Shown in pieces: positions 1 to 7,115 of a DNA stretch of 11,624 nt. Source of the DNA: Eubacterium sp. UBA3720. Its GTDB lineage: Bacteria > Bacillota > Clostridia > Lachnospirales > Lachnospiraceae. The notes below the pieces were generated by a model. The model saw nothing but the letters and a program-made list of their open reading frames with translations, did no database searches and was not told the DNA's origin. The position numbers were made by a program, and so were the translations under genes. The stretch spans positions 1 through 11,624 of the forward strand of contig DFHP01000199.1 of the NCBI GenBank assembly GCA_002371335.1, written 5' to 3'. Within the stretch, counting starts at the first letter, position 1, and every line of letters starts with the position of its first letter.

Positions 1-351
1 AAAATGTACCATGAATGGGGATATTTCAGGTTATGGAATAACGACGAAGCCACGTTGGATTATTTCCGGGATTCATATTTTAGTTATCTGCATTCGGACA
101 AAAATGCCGCGGATGTAAATATACAGCAGGAACGTCAGATAGACACGGAAGCAGGAATCGTTTCGTATGTCTCTGTGTCATATAGGAATGATCCTGAAGA
201 CAAAAACATATATTATGAAAAGTATTGCTGCTGGATGCCGGTCAGTGAAGATAAAATGCTTGTCTGTGAGTATACAAGTGATTCCCCGTTAAGTGATCAG
301 GATCAGCTGGTAAAGAAATTGTTTTCGGGAGTAAAGGGGCAGGAGGTCTGA
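1..351 (+). CDS. Hypothetical protein, probably the C-terminal part of a gene cut by the window edge
   Basis: An open frame runs from the first base to a TGA at 349-351. The first ATG is at 4, but only three bases (AAA, also in frame) precede it, so no ribosome binding site can be judged and this Met may be internal. The visible 115 residues are rich in aromatic and acidic residues (WGYFRLWNN near the start, YYEKYCCWMP around residues 70-79) and look like a soluble alpha/beta domain. There is no membrane segment, no signal peptide and no catalytic motif I recognise. The CC pair and many Tyr residues are the only compositional oddities. A strong terminator about 130 bases downstream suggests it ends a transcription unit. 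Family unknown; I assign no function. Confidence 0.6.
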   Translation, partial: KMYHEWGYFRLWNNDEATLDYFRDSYFSYLHSDKNAADVNIQQERQIDTEAGIVSYVSVSYRNDPEDKNIYYEKYCCWMPVSEDKMLVCEYTSDSPLSDQDQLVKKLFSGVKGQEV

Positions 352-478
352 GAACTGATCAAAAGTTAAATAAATAACGTTTATGACAGATTAAAAATTC
401 CTGATTGCTATATGCGGGCAGTCTGATCGTGAAGGATACATCGCAAAGATACGCCCGATTATAACCGACAGGCAGAAA

Positions 479-542
479 AATCCCTTAGATACGGCGCCAT
501 GAGACTGGCTCATACCCCGCCGTAAAAAGGGATTCTTTTTTT
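479..542 (+). terminator. Three-tier hairpin terminator, possibly bidirectional
   Basis: Three nested perfect stems share one axis. AATCCCTT (479-486) pairs with AAGGGATT (527-534); TACGGCG (490-496) pairs with CGCCGTA (518-524); ATGAG (499-503) pairs with CTCAT (509-513) around a 5-base loop. Seven T residues follow at 536-542, fitting rho-independent termination of the gene ending at 351. On the minus strand the same hairpin is followed by TTTTTCTG, so it could also stop transcripts from the HAD gene that ends at 701. The hairpin is longer than a minimal terminator. Structure is read directly from the sequence; function is inferred. Confidence 0.85.
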
Positions 543-543
543 G

Positions 544-690
544 TTTCACAGTAAATTACGTTAATTTCCTGCGAAGATGCACACGCCGCACAGAGGAAGG
601 CAGATGCGCTGTTGTGCGGCGGCGCGCAAAATCCGTTCGCTCCCCTCGAGATTGAGGGGGTGGGAAGTTGAAGTCCGCCCGCGGACTTTG
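544..690 (+). repeat. Repeat A, full copy 1 (structured dispersed repeat)
   Basis: This segment is homologous to 7780-7942. By hand alignment of the 116 columns from GATGCACACGCC to the last hairpin, about 100 match. Hairpins in order: an AT-rich stem with arms at 544-557 and about 561-574 around ACGT; an outer GC stem CGCCGCAC (584-591) with GTGCGGCG (614-621); an inner stem GGCAG (599-603) with CTGTT (609-613); a C-run and G-run stem, CCCCTC with GAGGGG, near 642-659; and a perfect 8-bp stem AAGTCCGC (671-678) with GCGGACTT (681-688). Compared with copy 2 it lacks about 18 bases (AAACAAACCCTCCGGGGG) after the first hairpin. It has no coding potential and lies just after the end of the HAD gene. 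Its role is unknown; the orientation given is arbitrary. Confidence 0.85.
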
Positions 691-700
691 ATCTCTTTCA

Positions 701-1483
701 TTATATGAGATGGAGCCTTTGCAGACCGGCGGCAAGACCGTCAGTATATATGGAATCCGTGAATGGAAAACGGTCTTTCAATGAAGACGGTGAATCGCCC
801 ATAACCATCGGATGGCGGACGTTCTCAAGCATTGACAGATCATTATTGCTGTCTCCGAAACCGTAAGTATCCTCAAAAGAAATCCCCAGATGTCCGATGA
901 TCTGCCGGATTCCCGTACCCTTGGAATAGTTTTTCAGATTGAGTTCAATATACGGATATTCTTTATGGGAGATCAGATCAAACCATGGAAAAAGATTCTT
1001 GCGTAGTTTTTTCAGGTCTGTGTGCGGGCCCGGATAACCGGTGATCTTTGAAATACGCTGTGGTATCTCTGAGATGGGACGATAATACTTTGAATATCTT
1101 TTATCCAGCGAGGCGGCAGCATCTCTGAATACCGGCGGTACATATGCTTTGTCAAAATAGAAATAATCAGAGTTTTCCACATAAAAAGAACATTGGGCTT
1201 CAGTGAGAATGGAAAGGACTTTTTCGCAGTCAGGCCCCGTCAGGGCGGCGTCTGTCAGTACAAGGCTGCCGCAGGAGACATAAGCGCCGGAAGCAAGTAT
1301 CATTCCGTGAAAGGGGATTCCGCGGATCTCCGGAGGCAGAATGCTTTTATTTCTACCGGTACACAGCATGATATAATGCCCGTTGTTTATACAGGATAAT
1401 AGCGCTTCCCGCGTGCTCTCCGGCACACCTATATCACCGCGGAACAGTGTTCCGTCAACATCGAAGAATAAAATTTTAGCCAT
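701..1483 (-). CDS. HAD-superfamily hydrolase, Cof-type (subfamily IIB) phosphatase
   Basis: A soluble 260-residue Cof/YidA-type phosphatase, a family that dephosphorylates sugar phosphates, FMN and similar small molecules; the substrate cannot be read from sequence. Motif I is FFDVDGTLF with nucleophile D8 and acid/base D10, motif II is the Thr of LCTGR (T42), the motif III lysine is K188 in YSKGTG, and motif IV is GDSNND with D211 and D215. The region between motifs II and III (about residues 75-185) is the type-C2 cap that decides substrate. The frame stays open upstream to 1621, but I choose the ATG at 1481-1483: a perfect GGAGGT lies 6 bases before it, the catalytic motif falls at the usual distance from the N-terminus, and a good promoter lies between it and the longer start. 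It is a single gene, divergent from sbcD. No key residue is missing. Confidence 0.93.
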   Translation of the reverse strand: MAKILFFDVDGTLFRGDIGVPESTREALLSCINNGHYIMLCTGRNKSILPPEIRGIPFHGMILASGAYVSCGSLVLTDAALTGPDCEKVLSILTEAQCSFYVENSDYFYFDKAYVPPVFRDAAASLDKRYSKYYRPISEIPQRISKITGYPGPHTDLKKLRKNLFPWFDLISHKEYPYIELNLKNYSKGTGIRQIIGHLGISFEDTYGFGDSNNDLSMLENVRHPMVMGDSPSSLKDRFPFTDSIYTDGLAAGLQRLHLI

Positions 1484-1511
1484 GGTGACACCTCCGTTTC
1501 CTATGAACAGC

Positions 1512-1540
1512 ATTATAGCGATTTGCCGGGAAATACACAA
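1512..1540 (-). promoter_or_regulatory. Sigma-70/SigA-type promoter of the HAD hydrolase gene
   Basis: On the minus strand, TTGTGT (1540-1535) is followed by a 17-base spacer and a perfect TATAAT (1517-1512). Transcription would start near 1505, giving a leader of about 20 bases that contains the GGAGGT site at 1495-1490. The spacing and the consensus -10 make this the best promoter in the window. It also supports the short start of the HAD gene, since the upstream part of the open frame would not be transcribed from here. Confidence 0.65.
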
Positions 1541-1574
1541 TACAGTGTTTAAAAAACTAAAACTTTCCACATGT

Positions 1575-1608
1575 AAGAGGGCCGGGGAGTTTAAAGTCCG
1601 CTTCGGAC
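1575..1608 (+). repeat. Repeat A remnant (3' end only) between divergent genes
   Basis: The sequence AGAGGGCCGGGGAGTTT followed by AAAGTCCG, CTT and CGGAC matches the last 35 bases of repeat A copy 2 (7904-7938: GAGGGGCTGGGGAGCTG, then AAGTCCG, TTCG, CGGAC). The terminal hairpin survives as GTCCG (1596-1600) with CGGAC (1604-1608), but its loop has changed from TTCG to CTT. No 5' part of the repeat is visible upstream. It lies in the control region shared by the HAD gene and sbcD, upstream of both promoter candidates. Confidence 0.6.
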
Positions 1609-1634
1609 AAAACAGTATCATTCGAAAAGATTTA

Positions 1635-1643
1635 TGTTAGAAT
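1635..1643 (+). promoter_or_regulatory. Candidate extended -10 promoter element for sbcDC
   Basis: TGTTAGAAT is an extended -10 (TG, one base, then TAGAAT at 1638-1643) about 57 bases before the sbcD start. The -35 position (about 1615-1620, GTATCA) is poor, which is tolerated for extended -10 promoters. The sbcD ribosome binding site is probably AGGGAG at 1685-1690, about 10 bases from the ATG. No other promoter candidate is clearer in this interval. Confidence 0.4.
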
Positions 1644-1700
1644 AGGAGCATATGGCAGAGAAAAGACAGAAGTGACCGGCCGAAAGGGAGATACTGACAC

Positions 1701-2828
1701 ATGAAACTGATGCATTTATCTGATCTGCATCTGGGAAAGCGAGTCAACGGTTTTTCCATGCTGGAAGATCAGACTTATATTTTGAGGAAGATCATAAGTA
1801 TTATAGATGAGGAAACCCCGGAGGTGATCCTGATCGCGGGGGATATATATGACAGGTCCATACCGCCTGAGGAGGCGGTGAGCCTCTTTGATGATTTTCT
1901 GGTGCGTCTGGCAAAAAGAAAGCTGGACGTTTGTATTATCAGCGGAAATCATGATTCGGAGGAGAGAGTGTCTTACGGAGGCCGTCTGATGGACGCCAGC
2001 GGAATCCATCCTGCACCGGTATATGATGGCCATATCAGCCCCCTGACTCTGAATGATGAATTCGGAGAGGTTGTTTTTTGGCTGATTCCGTTTCTGAAAC
2101 CCGCCGATGTCCGCCGTTTTCATCCGGATGCGGAAACAGGGACTTATACTGACGCTCTTGGAACAGTAATAGAACAGCTGGAAATAGACAGAAATAAACG
2201 AAATATTGCCGTTTCTCATCAGTTCATCACAGGTGCGTCCATATGTGAGTCGGAAGAACACACCGTTGGAGGTCTGGATGATATTTCCGCTGAAGTCTAC
2301 GTTGATTTTGACTATGTGGCGCTCGGACATCTGCATGGTCCTCAGAAGGTCGGCAGAGAAACGGTACGTTACGCCGGATCTCCGCTTAAATACTCATTTT
2401 CCGAGGCGTCTCAGAAGAAAAGCGTGACAATGATCGAGCTTGGTCCTAAAGGAGAGACAAATATCCGGCTGATCCCGCTTGAACCTATGCGTGACATGAA
2501 AAGGATACGCGGCAGTTTTAAGGAAATCATTTCAGCGGTTGAGCGAACAGAGGATTACTGCGAGATCACTTTGACCGATGAAGAGGATATACCTAATGCG
2601 ATAGACCGCCTGCGCGTGAAATATCCATATCTTATGAGTATGAAATATGACAATAAACGGACCCGCGCACAGGCCGGGATCACAGGCGGAGCAGATGTAG
2701 AAAAGAAAACCGCACTGGAGCTTTTTAATGAACTATATGAACAGCAGAACGGACAGCCGATGAGTCCGGAGCAGGAGGAATATCTTCGGGAGGTCATTCG
2801 GGAAATCAAAGGAGATGTGATGATATGA
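1701..2828 (+). CDS. sbcD: Exonuclease SbcCD, subunit D (Mre11-like nuclease)
   Basis: Nuclease subunit of the SbcCD complex, which opens hairpin DNA and trims blocked or broken double-strand ends. The protein is a 375-residue calcineurin-type metallophosphoesterase with the full metal-site set: SDLHLG (D8, H10), AGDIYDR (D48), SGNHD (N83, H84), VSHQF (H173) and ALGHLHG (H210, H212). YAGSPLKYSFSE (224-235) marks the end of the catalytic domain. The rest (about 250-375) is the capping and SbcC-binding region, ending in a charged helix. The length is normal for the family. The start is supported by the usual N-terminus MKLMHLSDLH. Its TGA overlaps the sbcC ATG in an ATGA (2825-2828), so the two are translated together. 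It is manganese-dependent in characterised homologues. Confidence 0.97.
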   Translation: MKLMHLSDLHLGKRVNGFSMLEDQTYILRKIISIIDEETPEVILIAGDIYDRSIPPEEAVSLFDDFLVRLAKRKLDVCIISGNHDSEERVSYGGRLMDASGIHPAPVYDGHISPLTLNDEFGEVVFWLIPFLKPADVRRFHPDAETGTYTDALGTVIEQLEIDRNKRNIAVSHQFITGASICESEEHTVGGLDDISAEVYVDFDYVALGHLHGPQKVGRETVRYAGSPLKYSFSEASQKKSVTMIELGPKGETNIRLIPLEPMRDMKRIRGSFKEIISAVERTEDYCEITLTDEEDIPNAIDRLRVKYPYLMSMKYDNKRTRAQAGITGGADVEKKTALELFNELYEQQNGQPMSPEQEEYLREVIREIKGDVMI

Positions 2829-5800
2829 GACCGATACGATTGACGATATCTGCATTCGGACCTTATGCAGGACTGCAGGTGCTGGAGATGGACATGCTCG
2901 GCACCAACGGATTATATCTGATCACCGGAGATACAGGTGCGGGAAAGACCACCATTTTTGATGCAATAGCTTTTGCCCTGTACGGAGAGGCAAGCAGCGA
3001 CCGCAAAGATGCCGCAATGCTGCGTTCGAAATACGCGAAGCCGGAGGATCCGACCTTTGTAGAGATGATCTTTGTCTATCATGAGAAAGAATACAGGATA
3101 AAAAGAAATCCCAGGTATACCCGGCCGAAGACCAGAGGAGAGGGAACCACAGATCAGCCTGCAGGCGCGGAACTTACTCTCCCGGACGGGAAAATAATCT
3201 CCAGATCCAATGCGGTGGATAAAAAGATCAAAGAGATCCTTGGGATAGATCATACTCAGTTTTCTCAGATCGCAATGATAGCCCAGGGGGATTTCCTGAA
3301 ACTGCTTCTGGCTTCCACGGAGGAAAGAAAAAAGATCTTCAGCAAAATTTTCCGGACATCAAATTATGATATGCTGCAGAAACGGCTAAAGTCAGACGCC
3401 AGAAGCGCCGGGATCACGTACAATGATCTGCTGAAAAATATTAAAAGGTATGAGGATGCGGTTCGAATCTCCGAAGACAGCGAGCTGTTTATCAGGTGGC
3501 AGAACTGCGCTTCTGTAACCGAAGCATCAGATCTGATCAGTGAGGTCATTAAACAGGATACGGCTGCATATGAGAGGCTGCTGGAGGAGACGGATAAGAT
3601 AGAAAAAAGCCTTGCGGAGCTTCAAAAGCTGGAAGATACGGCGAAGAGAGCAGAAAAATGGAGAATAGAGCATAGCGGGCTTCTTCAGATGCTGGAAGAG
3701 AAAAACAGGGAACTTGCCGCAATGGAACAGAGTCTGCGCGATGCGGAGGAGAAGCTGCCTGAAGCTGAGAAACTTGGTGAAAAGATCGCAGTCTATAAAA
3801 AACAATTCATCAGGTATGATGAACTGGACCGGTTAAATGAAGAGCTGATCCAAAAGAAGGATGAAGCAAAAATAGTTTCCGTGAAAATAGAGCAGCTGAC
3901 AGATGCGGCAGTCCGGCTTGAGGCAGAGATCGCGGCCATGAAAAAAGAACAGGACGCATTGAAAAATGCGGGAGAACAGCTTGTAGGTCTTGCGGCTGAA
4001 AAGAAGGAGCTGGTACAGAGAAAAGAAAGGCTCTTCTCATTCGAAAAAGCACTGACGGAAACGAAAAAGGAAACTCAAAAACTAAAAGAGAAAAAGAATG
4101 ATCTGGCCCGGGCAGAAAAAATATTTGCAGAAAAGCGCAGGGCTGCCGAAGCGCTTGAAGCGGAGCTGAGCAGTCTGAAAAACGCAGGTGAAGAGTATGA
4201 AAAGCTGGTCAGCAAGAGAAAAGACATAGGTAATCGGCTGGGTGAACTGCAGGAGTTGAAGGCGAAGCTTTCCGGTTATGCGGATGCCGTGAATACATAC
4301 AGAAGCAGACAGGGTATTTACATTGAAAAAACAAAGGTAAGCGAGGATCTGGAGACGATATACAGGGGCCTGAATAAAGCCTATCTTGACGCGCAGGCAG
4401 GCGTACTGGCACAGGAACTGAAGGAAGGCGTTCCCTGTCCGGTCTGCGGATCCGTTCATCATCCTGCACCGGCGTCTCTTGCAGACTCGGTCCCTACAGA
4501 AAAAGATTTAAAGGATGCGAAGGATAGAGCCGGATCCGCAGCGAAAGAAGCCGCAGAAGCCAGCAGCAGCGCAAGCGCCGCCGGTCAGAAAGCAGAGAGT
4601 ATAAAGGAAGAAATACGGGACAAGGCAGGGAAACTGCTGGGTACATACGATCATGAAGAAATTGCATTAAAGGTATCCGGGGAATATGTTCGTGCGGAGA
4701 ATGAACTGCGGCAAACAGGAAATCAACTGGAAACCGCACGGAGGAAGCTTGACAAGAGGAACGAGCTGGAAGAAAAAATTCCGGGAGAACGTCTGAGTTT
4801 AACGAAATCGGAAAAATCGGTTCAGGATACGGCAAAGCAGATCAGCGGAGAGGAAAAAGCGCTGGAGGTAAGGCAGTCGGCAATCATCGAAGAAGCCCGC
4901 AGAATGAGTATTGAACCGGACCTTGAGAAGCTCGGAGATTTCATCAGAGATGAAATGAGGAAGAATGAAGAGAAGCTTGAGGAAAATGGAAATGCTATCC
5001 ATATAGAAACTGTCCGGAAGAACCGTAAGGAGGAACTCGACCGCAGTATGCCGGGAAAAGAAAAAGAGAAGGACTCTGATGAGCGGAGCAAAAACGAAAA
5101 TAACAGCAGATTGTCTGCGCTGCGCTCGGATATCCGAAACATACAGAAAAGGATAGAGTCATTACTAAAAGAATTGGTTTTTGCCGGAAGAGACGAGGCG
5201 GAAAAGAAAGTTCAGGAAATGGCCCTGAAACAGACACGGATCAGGGAGGAAGCTGAAAACGCAAAGGATGTTTTCCAGAGATGTAAGAATGAAATCAGCA
5301 GGATCAATGGTCAGGCGGAAACTCTCCGTAAACAGATCGAACAGACCGAGCCTGTCGACAGGGATGAGGTGGCCGCTCAGATGAATACGGTCTCTGAGAA
5401 GAAAAAGGCGCTTACGGGAAGGATAAATGCGCTTCATACAAATATAGAGGTGAACCGGGAAAATCTGGCACATATCATGGAAGACCATGAGCGCGCGAAG
5501 GAGGCGGAAAAGCGATATCTTATGCTGAATGCACTGTCAAATACAGCTAATGGTGAGGTTTCGGGAAAAGAAAAGATAATGCTGGAGACATATGTGCAGA
5601 TGGCGTATTTTGACAGAATAATCGACCGGGCGAACAGACGTTTCCGCATCATGTCAGGCGGTCAGTATGATCTGGTACGCCGTGGAAATTCCGATAAAAT
5701 CCGGAGTCAGAGTGGACTTGATTTGGATGTCATAGATCATTATAATGGCAGCATCCGGGCAGTGAACACACTGTCCGGAGGAGAGTCCTTTATGGCCGCT

Positions 5801-6067
5801 CTGTCTCTTGCGCTGGGACTTTCCGATGAAATACAGACTTCTGCGGGCGGAATCAGGCTTGATACGATGTTCGTCGATGAGGGCTTTGGTTCGCTGGATG
5901 AAGATGCGCTGCAGCAGGCGATAGCCGCATTGCAGAATCTTACAGAGGGAGGACAAAGACTGATCGGGATCATATCGCATGTGACTGAACTGGAGAGAAA
6001 GATCAGCAGAAAGATCGTCGTGAGTAAAGAAAGGACAGGCGGAAGCAGGGCAGTGATCGAAGACTGA
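2825..6067 (+). CDS. sbcC: Exonuclease SbcCD, subunit C (Rad50-like SMC ATPase)
   Basis: ATPase and tether subunit of SbcCD: a 1080-residue SMC-like protein whose ATP-driven head closure controls the SbcD nuclease. Walker A is GDTGAGKTT (35-43) and the Q-loop glutamine is Q154 in AMIAQGDF. A long antiparallel coiled coil, rich in Glu, Lys and Ala, occupies roughly 190-520 and 560-890. Its apex carries the zinc hook CPVC (C538, C541), through which two SbcC molecules join. The C-terminal lobe has the signature NTLSGGES (981-988), Walker B LDTMFVDEGFGSLDED (1012-1027, catalytic E1019, D-loop D1025) and the H-loop H1052 in ISHV. All ATPase residues are present, so it should be active. The start lies inside the sbcD stop codon, with AAAGGAG about 10 bases upstream. 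Length is close to that of E. coli and Bacillus SbcC. A copy of repeat B begins on its stop codon. Confidence 0.97.
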   Translation: MRPIRLTISAFGPYAGLQVLEMDMLGTNGLYLITGDTGAGKTTIFDAIAFALYGEASSDRKDAAMLRSKYAKPEDPTFVEMIFVYHEKEYRIKRNPRYTRPKTRGEGTTDQPAGAELTLPDGKIISRSNAVDKKIKEILGIDHTQFSQIAMIAQGDFLKLLLASTEERKKIFSKIFRTSNYDMLQKRLKSDARSAGITYNDLLKNIKRYEDAVRISEDSELFIRWQNCASVTEASDLISEVIKQDTAAYERLLEETDKIEKSLAELQKLEDTAKRAEKWRIEHSGLLQMLEEKNRELAAMEQSLRDAEEKLPEAEKLGEKIAVYKKQFIRYDELDRLNEELIQKKDEAKIVSVKIEQLTDAAVRLEAEIAAMKKEQDALKNAGEQLVGLAAEKKELVQRKERLFSFEKALTETKKETQKLKEKKNDLARAEKIFAEKRRAAEALEAELSSLKNAGEEYEKLVSKRKDIGNRLGELQELKAKLSGYADAVNTYRSRQGIYIEKTKVSEDLETIYRGLNKAYLDAQAGVLAQELKEGVPCPVCGSVHHPAPASLADSVPTEKDLKDAKDRAGSAAKEAAEASSSASAAGQKAESIKEEIRDKAGKLLGTYDHEEIALKVSGEYVRAENELRQTGNQLETARRKLDKRNELEEKIPGERLSLTKSEKSVQDTAKQISGEEKALEVRQSAIIEEARRMSIEPDLEKLGDFIRDEMRKNEEKLEENGNAIHIETVRKNRKEELDRSMPGKEKEKDSDERSKNENNSRLSALRSDIRNIQKRIESLLKELVFAGRDEAEKKVQEMALKQTRIREEAENAKDVFQRCKNEISRINGQAETLRKQIEQTEPVDRDEVAAQMNTVSEKKKALTGRINALHTNIEVNRENLAHIMEDHERAKEAEKRYLMLNALSNTANGEVSGKEKIMLETYVQMAYFDRIIDRANRRFRIMSGGQYDLVRRGNSDKIRSQSGLDLDVIDHYNGSIRAVNTLSGGESFMAALSLALGLSDEIQTSAGGIRLDTMFVDEGFGSLDEDALQQAIAALQNLTEGGQRLIGIISHVTELERKISRKIVVSKERTGGSRAVIED

Positions 6068-6096
6068 CTCTTCATTCTGAAGTTGGAAGTTTTTGT
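6064..6096 (+). repeat. Repeat B, copy 1 (33 bp, overlaps the sbcC stop codon)
   Basis: The 33 bases starting CTGACTCTTCAT and ending GGAAGTTTTTGT match 7020-7052 at 30 positions. Both copies can form a small CTTCA/TGAAG stem with a 3-base loop (TTC here), followed by GGAAGTTTTTG. The T-run makes a weak terminator possible, but the stem is only 5 bp. The repeat includes the sbcC stop codon (6065-6067) and lies 50 bases upstream of the methyltransferase gene. Confidence 0.7.
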
Positions 6097-6146
6097 GATA
6101 AAAAAAACAGCGGACATGCCCGGTTGTCGGAAGAACAGGAAACAGT

Positions 6147-6968
6147 ATGCGGGAGTTTATCAGTATTAATGAAAAAAACATATCCGAGCTGGATATGTAT
6201 GTGGGAAATAAGGAAGTACATCTGCTGAGGTATTATGAGCCCGATCCGGGCATTTTCATCGCTGAAAGTAAAAATGTAATAGAAAGAGCGCTGTCCTGTG
6301 GATATCAGCCCATATCGGCAGTGATGCTTGACACAAAAAAAACGGAGGATGAGCTTCCGGATGAGATCGGAAATATCCCTGTTTATATCGGAAAGGAAAA
6401 GATCCTTCAGAAATATCTGGGGTATAAGCTGCCCGGAGGCGTTCTTTGTGCCATGAGAAGAAAAGCTTCCGCAGATTACAGAGAGGTTATCAGAGATGCG
6501 AAAAGAATCGCAGTGCTGGAAAACGTTGTGAATCCGACCAATGAAGGGGCAGTCTTTCGCTCCGCCGCCGCGCTTGGAATTGATGCGGTGCTTCTGTCGC
6601 CGGCCTGCGTGGATCCTCTGTACAGAAGAGCTGTCAGGGTCAGCGTAGGAAACGTATTTCTGATCCCATGGGCGTATATCTGCCGGAGTGAATCAACGTG
6701 GAGAGAACAGGGAATAAACTTGCTTAAAGAGGAGGGTTTTTCGACTGTGGCAATGGCTTTGAGGAAAGATAATATAACCATTGATGATCCACGCCTGAAG
6801 AAGGTAGAAAAGCTTGCGGTCATTCTGGGAAATGAAGGAGAAGGCCTTTCGAAAAGTACGATCGACGCCTGCGATTATGTGGCAAAGATACCGATGAAAA
6901 ATGGCGTGGATTCGTTAAATGTTTCCGTGGCAGCCTCGATTGCTTTCTGGGAGCTGGGCCGGAGATAG
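6147..6968 (+). CDS. SpoU/TrmH-family RNA 2'-O-ribose methyltransferase
   Basis: A SPOUT-class methyltransferase that uses S-adenosylmethionine to methylate a ribose 2'-OH in rRNA or tRNA; the target nucleotide cannot be told. The 273-residue chain has an N-terminal substrate-binding part (about 1-105, with FIAESKNVIERAL at 37-49) and a C-terminal trefoil-knot domain. Motif 1 is NPTNEGAVFRSAAALG (129-144, catalytic-type R138), motif 2 is ILGNEGEGLS (226-235), and motif 3 spans 248-270 with IPM, SLNVSVA and the final FWEL. AGGA at 6137-6140 lies 6 bases before the ATG. The gene is 79 bases downstream of sbcC with no strong terminator between them, so it may be read partly from the sbcDC transcript. 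Related proteins are annotated as TrmH, RlmB, AviRb/TsnR or YsgA types; I would not choose among them. Confidence 0.92.
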   Translation: MREFISINEKNISELDMYVGNKEVHLLRYYEPDPGIFIAESKNVIERALSCGYQPISAVMLDTKKTEDELPDEIGNIPVYIGKEKILQKYLGYKLPGGVLCAMRRKASADYREVIRDAKRIAVLENVVNPTNEGAVFRSAAALGIDAVLLSPACVDPLYRRAVRVSVGNVFLIPWAYICRSESTWREQGINLLKEEGFSTVAMALRKDNITIDDPRLKKVEKLAVILGNEGEGLSKSTIDACDYVAKIPMKNGVDSLNVSVAASIAFWELGRR

Positions 6969-6982
6969 AGGAACGTAATCAA

Positions 6983-7017
6983 CTTAAAACCTTTCCGATG
7001 TTATTTTTCATGATTAC
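6983..7017 (+). repeat. Repeat C, left arm of a 35-bp inverted repeat around the ECF gene
   Basis: The 35 bases at 6983-7017, with core CTTTCCGATGTTATT, match the reverse complement of 7686-7720 at 31 of 35 positions (25 of 27 in the inner core). This arm also lies in a local hairpin: GTAATCA (6975-6981) pairs with TGATTAC (7011-7017). It sits 15 bases after the methyltransferase stop codon and directly before repeat B copy 2, so it may be part of a 3' end structure. Confidence 0.7.
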
Positions 7018-7019
7018 AA

Positions 7020-7052
7020 CTGACTCTTCATCATGAAGTAGGAAGTTTTTGT
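7020..7052 (+). repeat. Repeat B, copy 2 (33 bp, downstream of the methyltransferase gene)
   Basis: Direct repeat of 6064-6096, differing at three positions. The CTTCA/TGAAG stem is kept while the loop is TCA rather than TTC, and GGAAGTTTTTGT is identical. It begins 52 bases after the methyltransferase stop codon. With copy 1 it brackets that gene: the direct repeats are 956 bases apart, start to start. Confidence 0.7.
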
Positions 7053-7083
7053 TAAATAGACGTAAGAGATGTGAGAAGATAAC

Positions 7084-7115
7084 ACGGCGGTCACATCATG
7101 TAGTGTGATCGCCGT
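7084..7115 (-). terminator. Hairpin over the ECF gene stop codon, possible terminator
   Basis: ACGGCGGTCACA (7084-7095) pairs with TGTGATCGCCGT (7104-7115) over 12 bp, with one G-T wobble and an 8-base loop. The stop codon of the ECF gene (7098-7096, minus strand) lies in the loop. After the hairpin the minus strand reads TGTTATCTTC, a poor T-run, so termination may be inefficient. The methyltransferase gene converges on this point from the other side. The hairpin is clear; the function is a guess. Confidence 0.5.

Noticed and set aside
544..690. Repeat A as a CRISPR repeat, tRNA or known riboswitch
   Set aside because: There are no regularly spaced short repeats, no cloverleaf with CCA-arm features, and no known aptamer core that I recognise.
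1484..1621. 46-residue N-terminal extension of the HAD hydrolase
   Set aside because: The extension is not HAD-like, would start upstream of a consensus promoter, and the internal ATG has a perfect GGAGGT. Part of it is repeat A remnant.
1652..1675. Mini-ORF MAEKRQK upstream of sbcD as a leader peptide
   Set aside because: Its AGGAG is only 3 bases from the ATG and would lie before or at the likely transcription start; eight codons are easily chance.
4082..5652. Several long minus-strand ORFs inside sbcC
   Set aside because: They are Ser/Leu/Phe-rich antisense shadows of the Glu/Lys-rich coiled coil, without ribosome sites or motifs.
6064..7052. Repeat B pair as phage attachment sites
   Set aside because: No integrase, excisionase or phage gene lies between or near the copies; the interval holds a single housekeeping-type gene.
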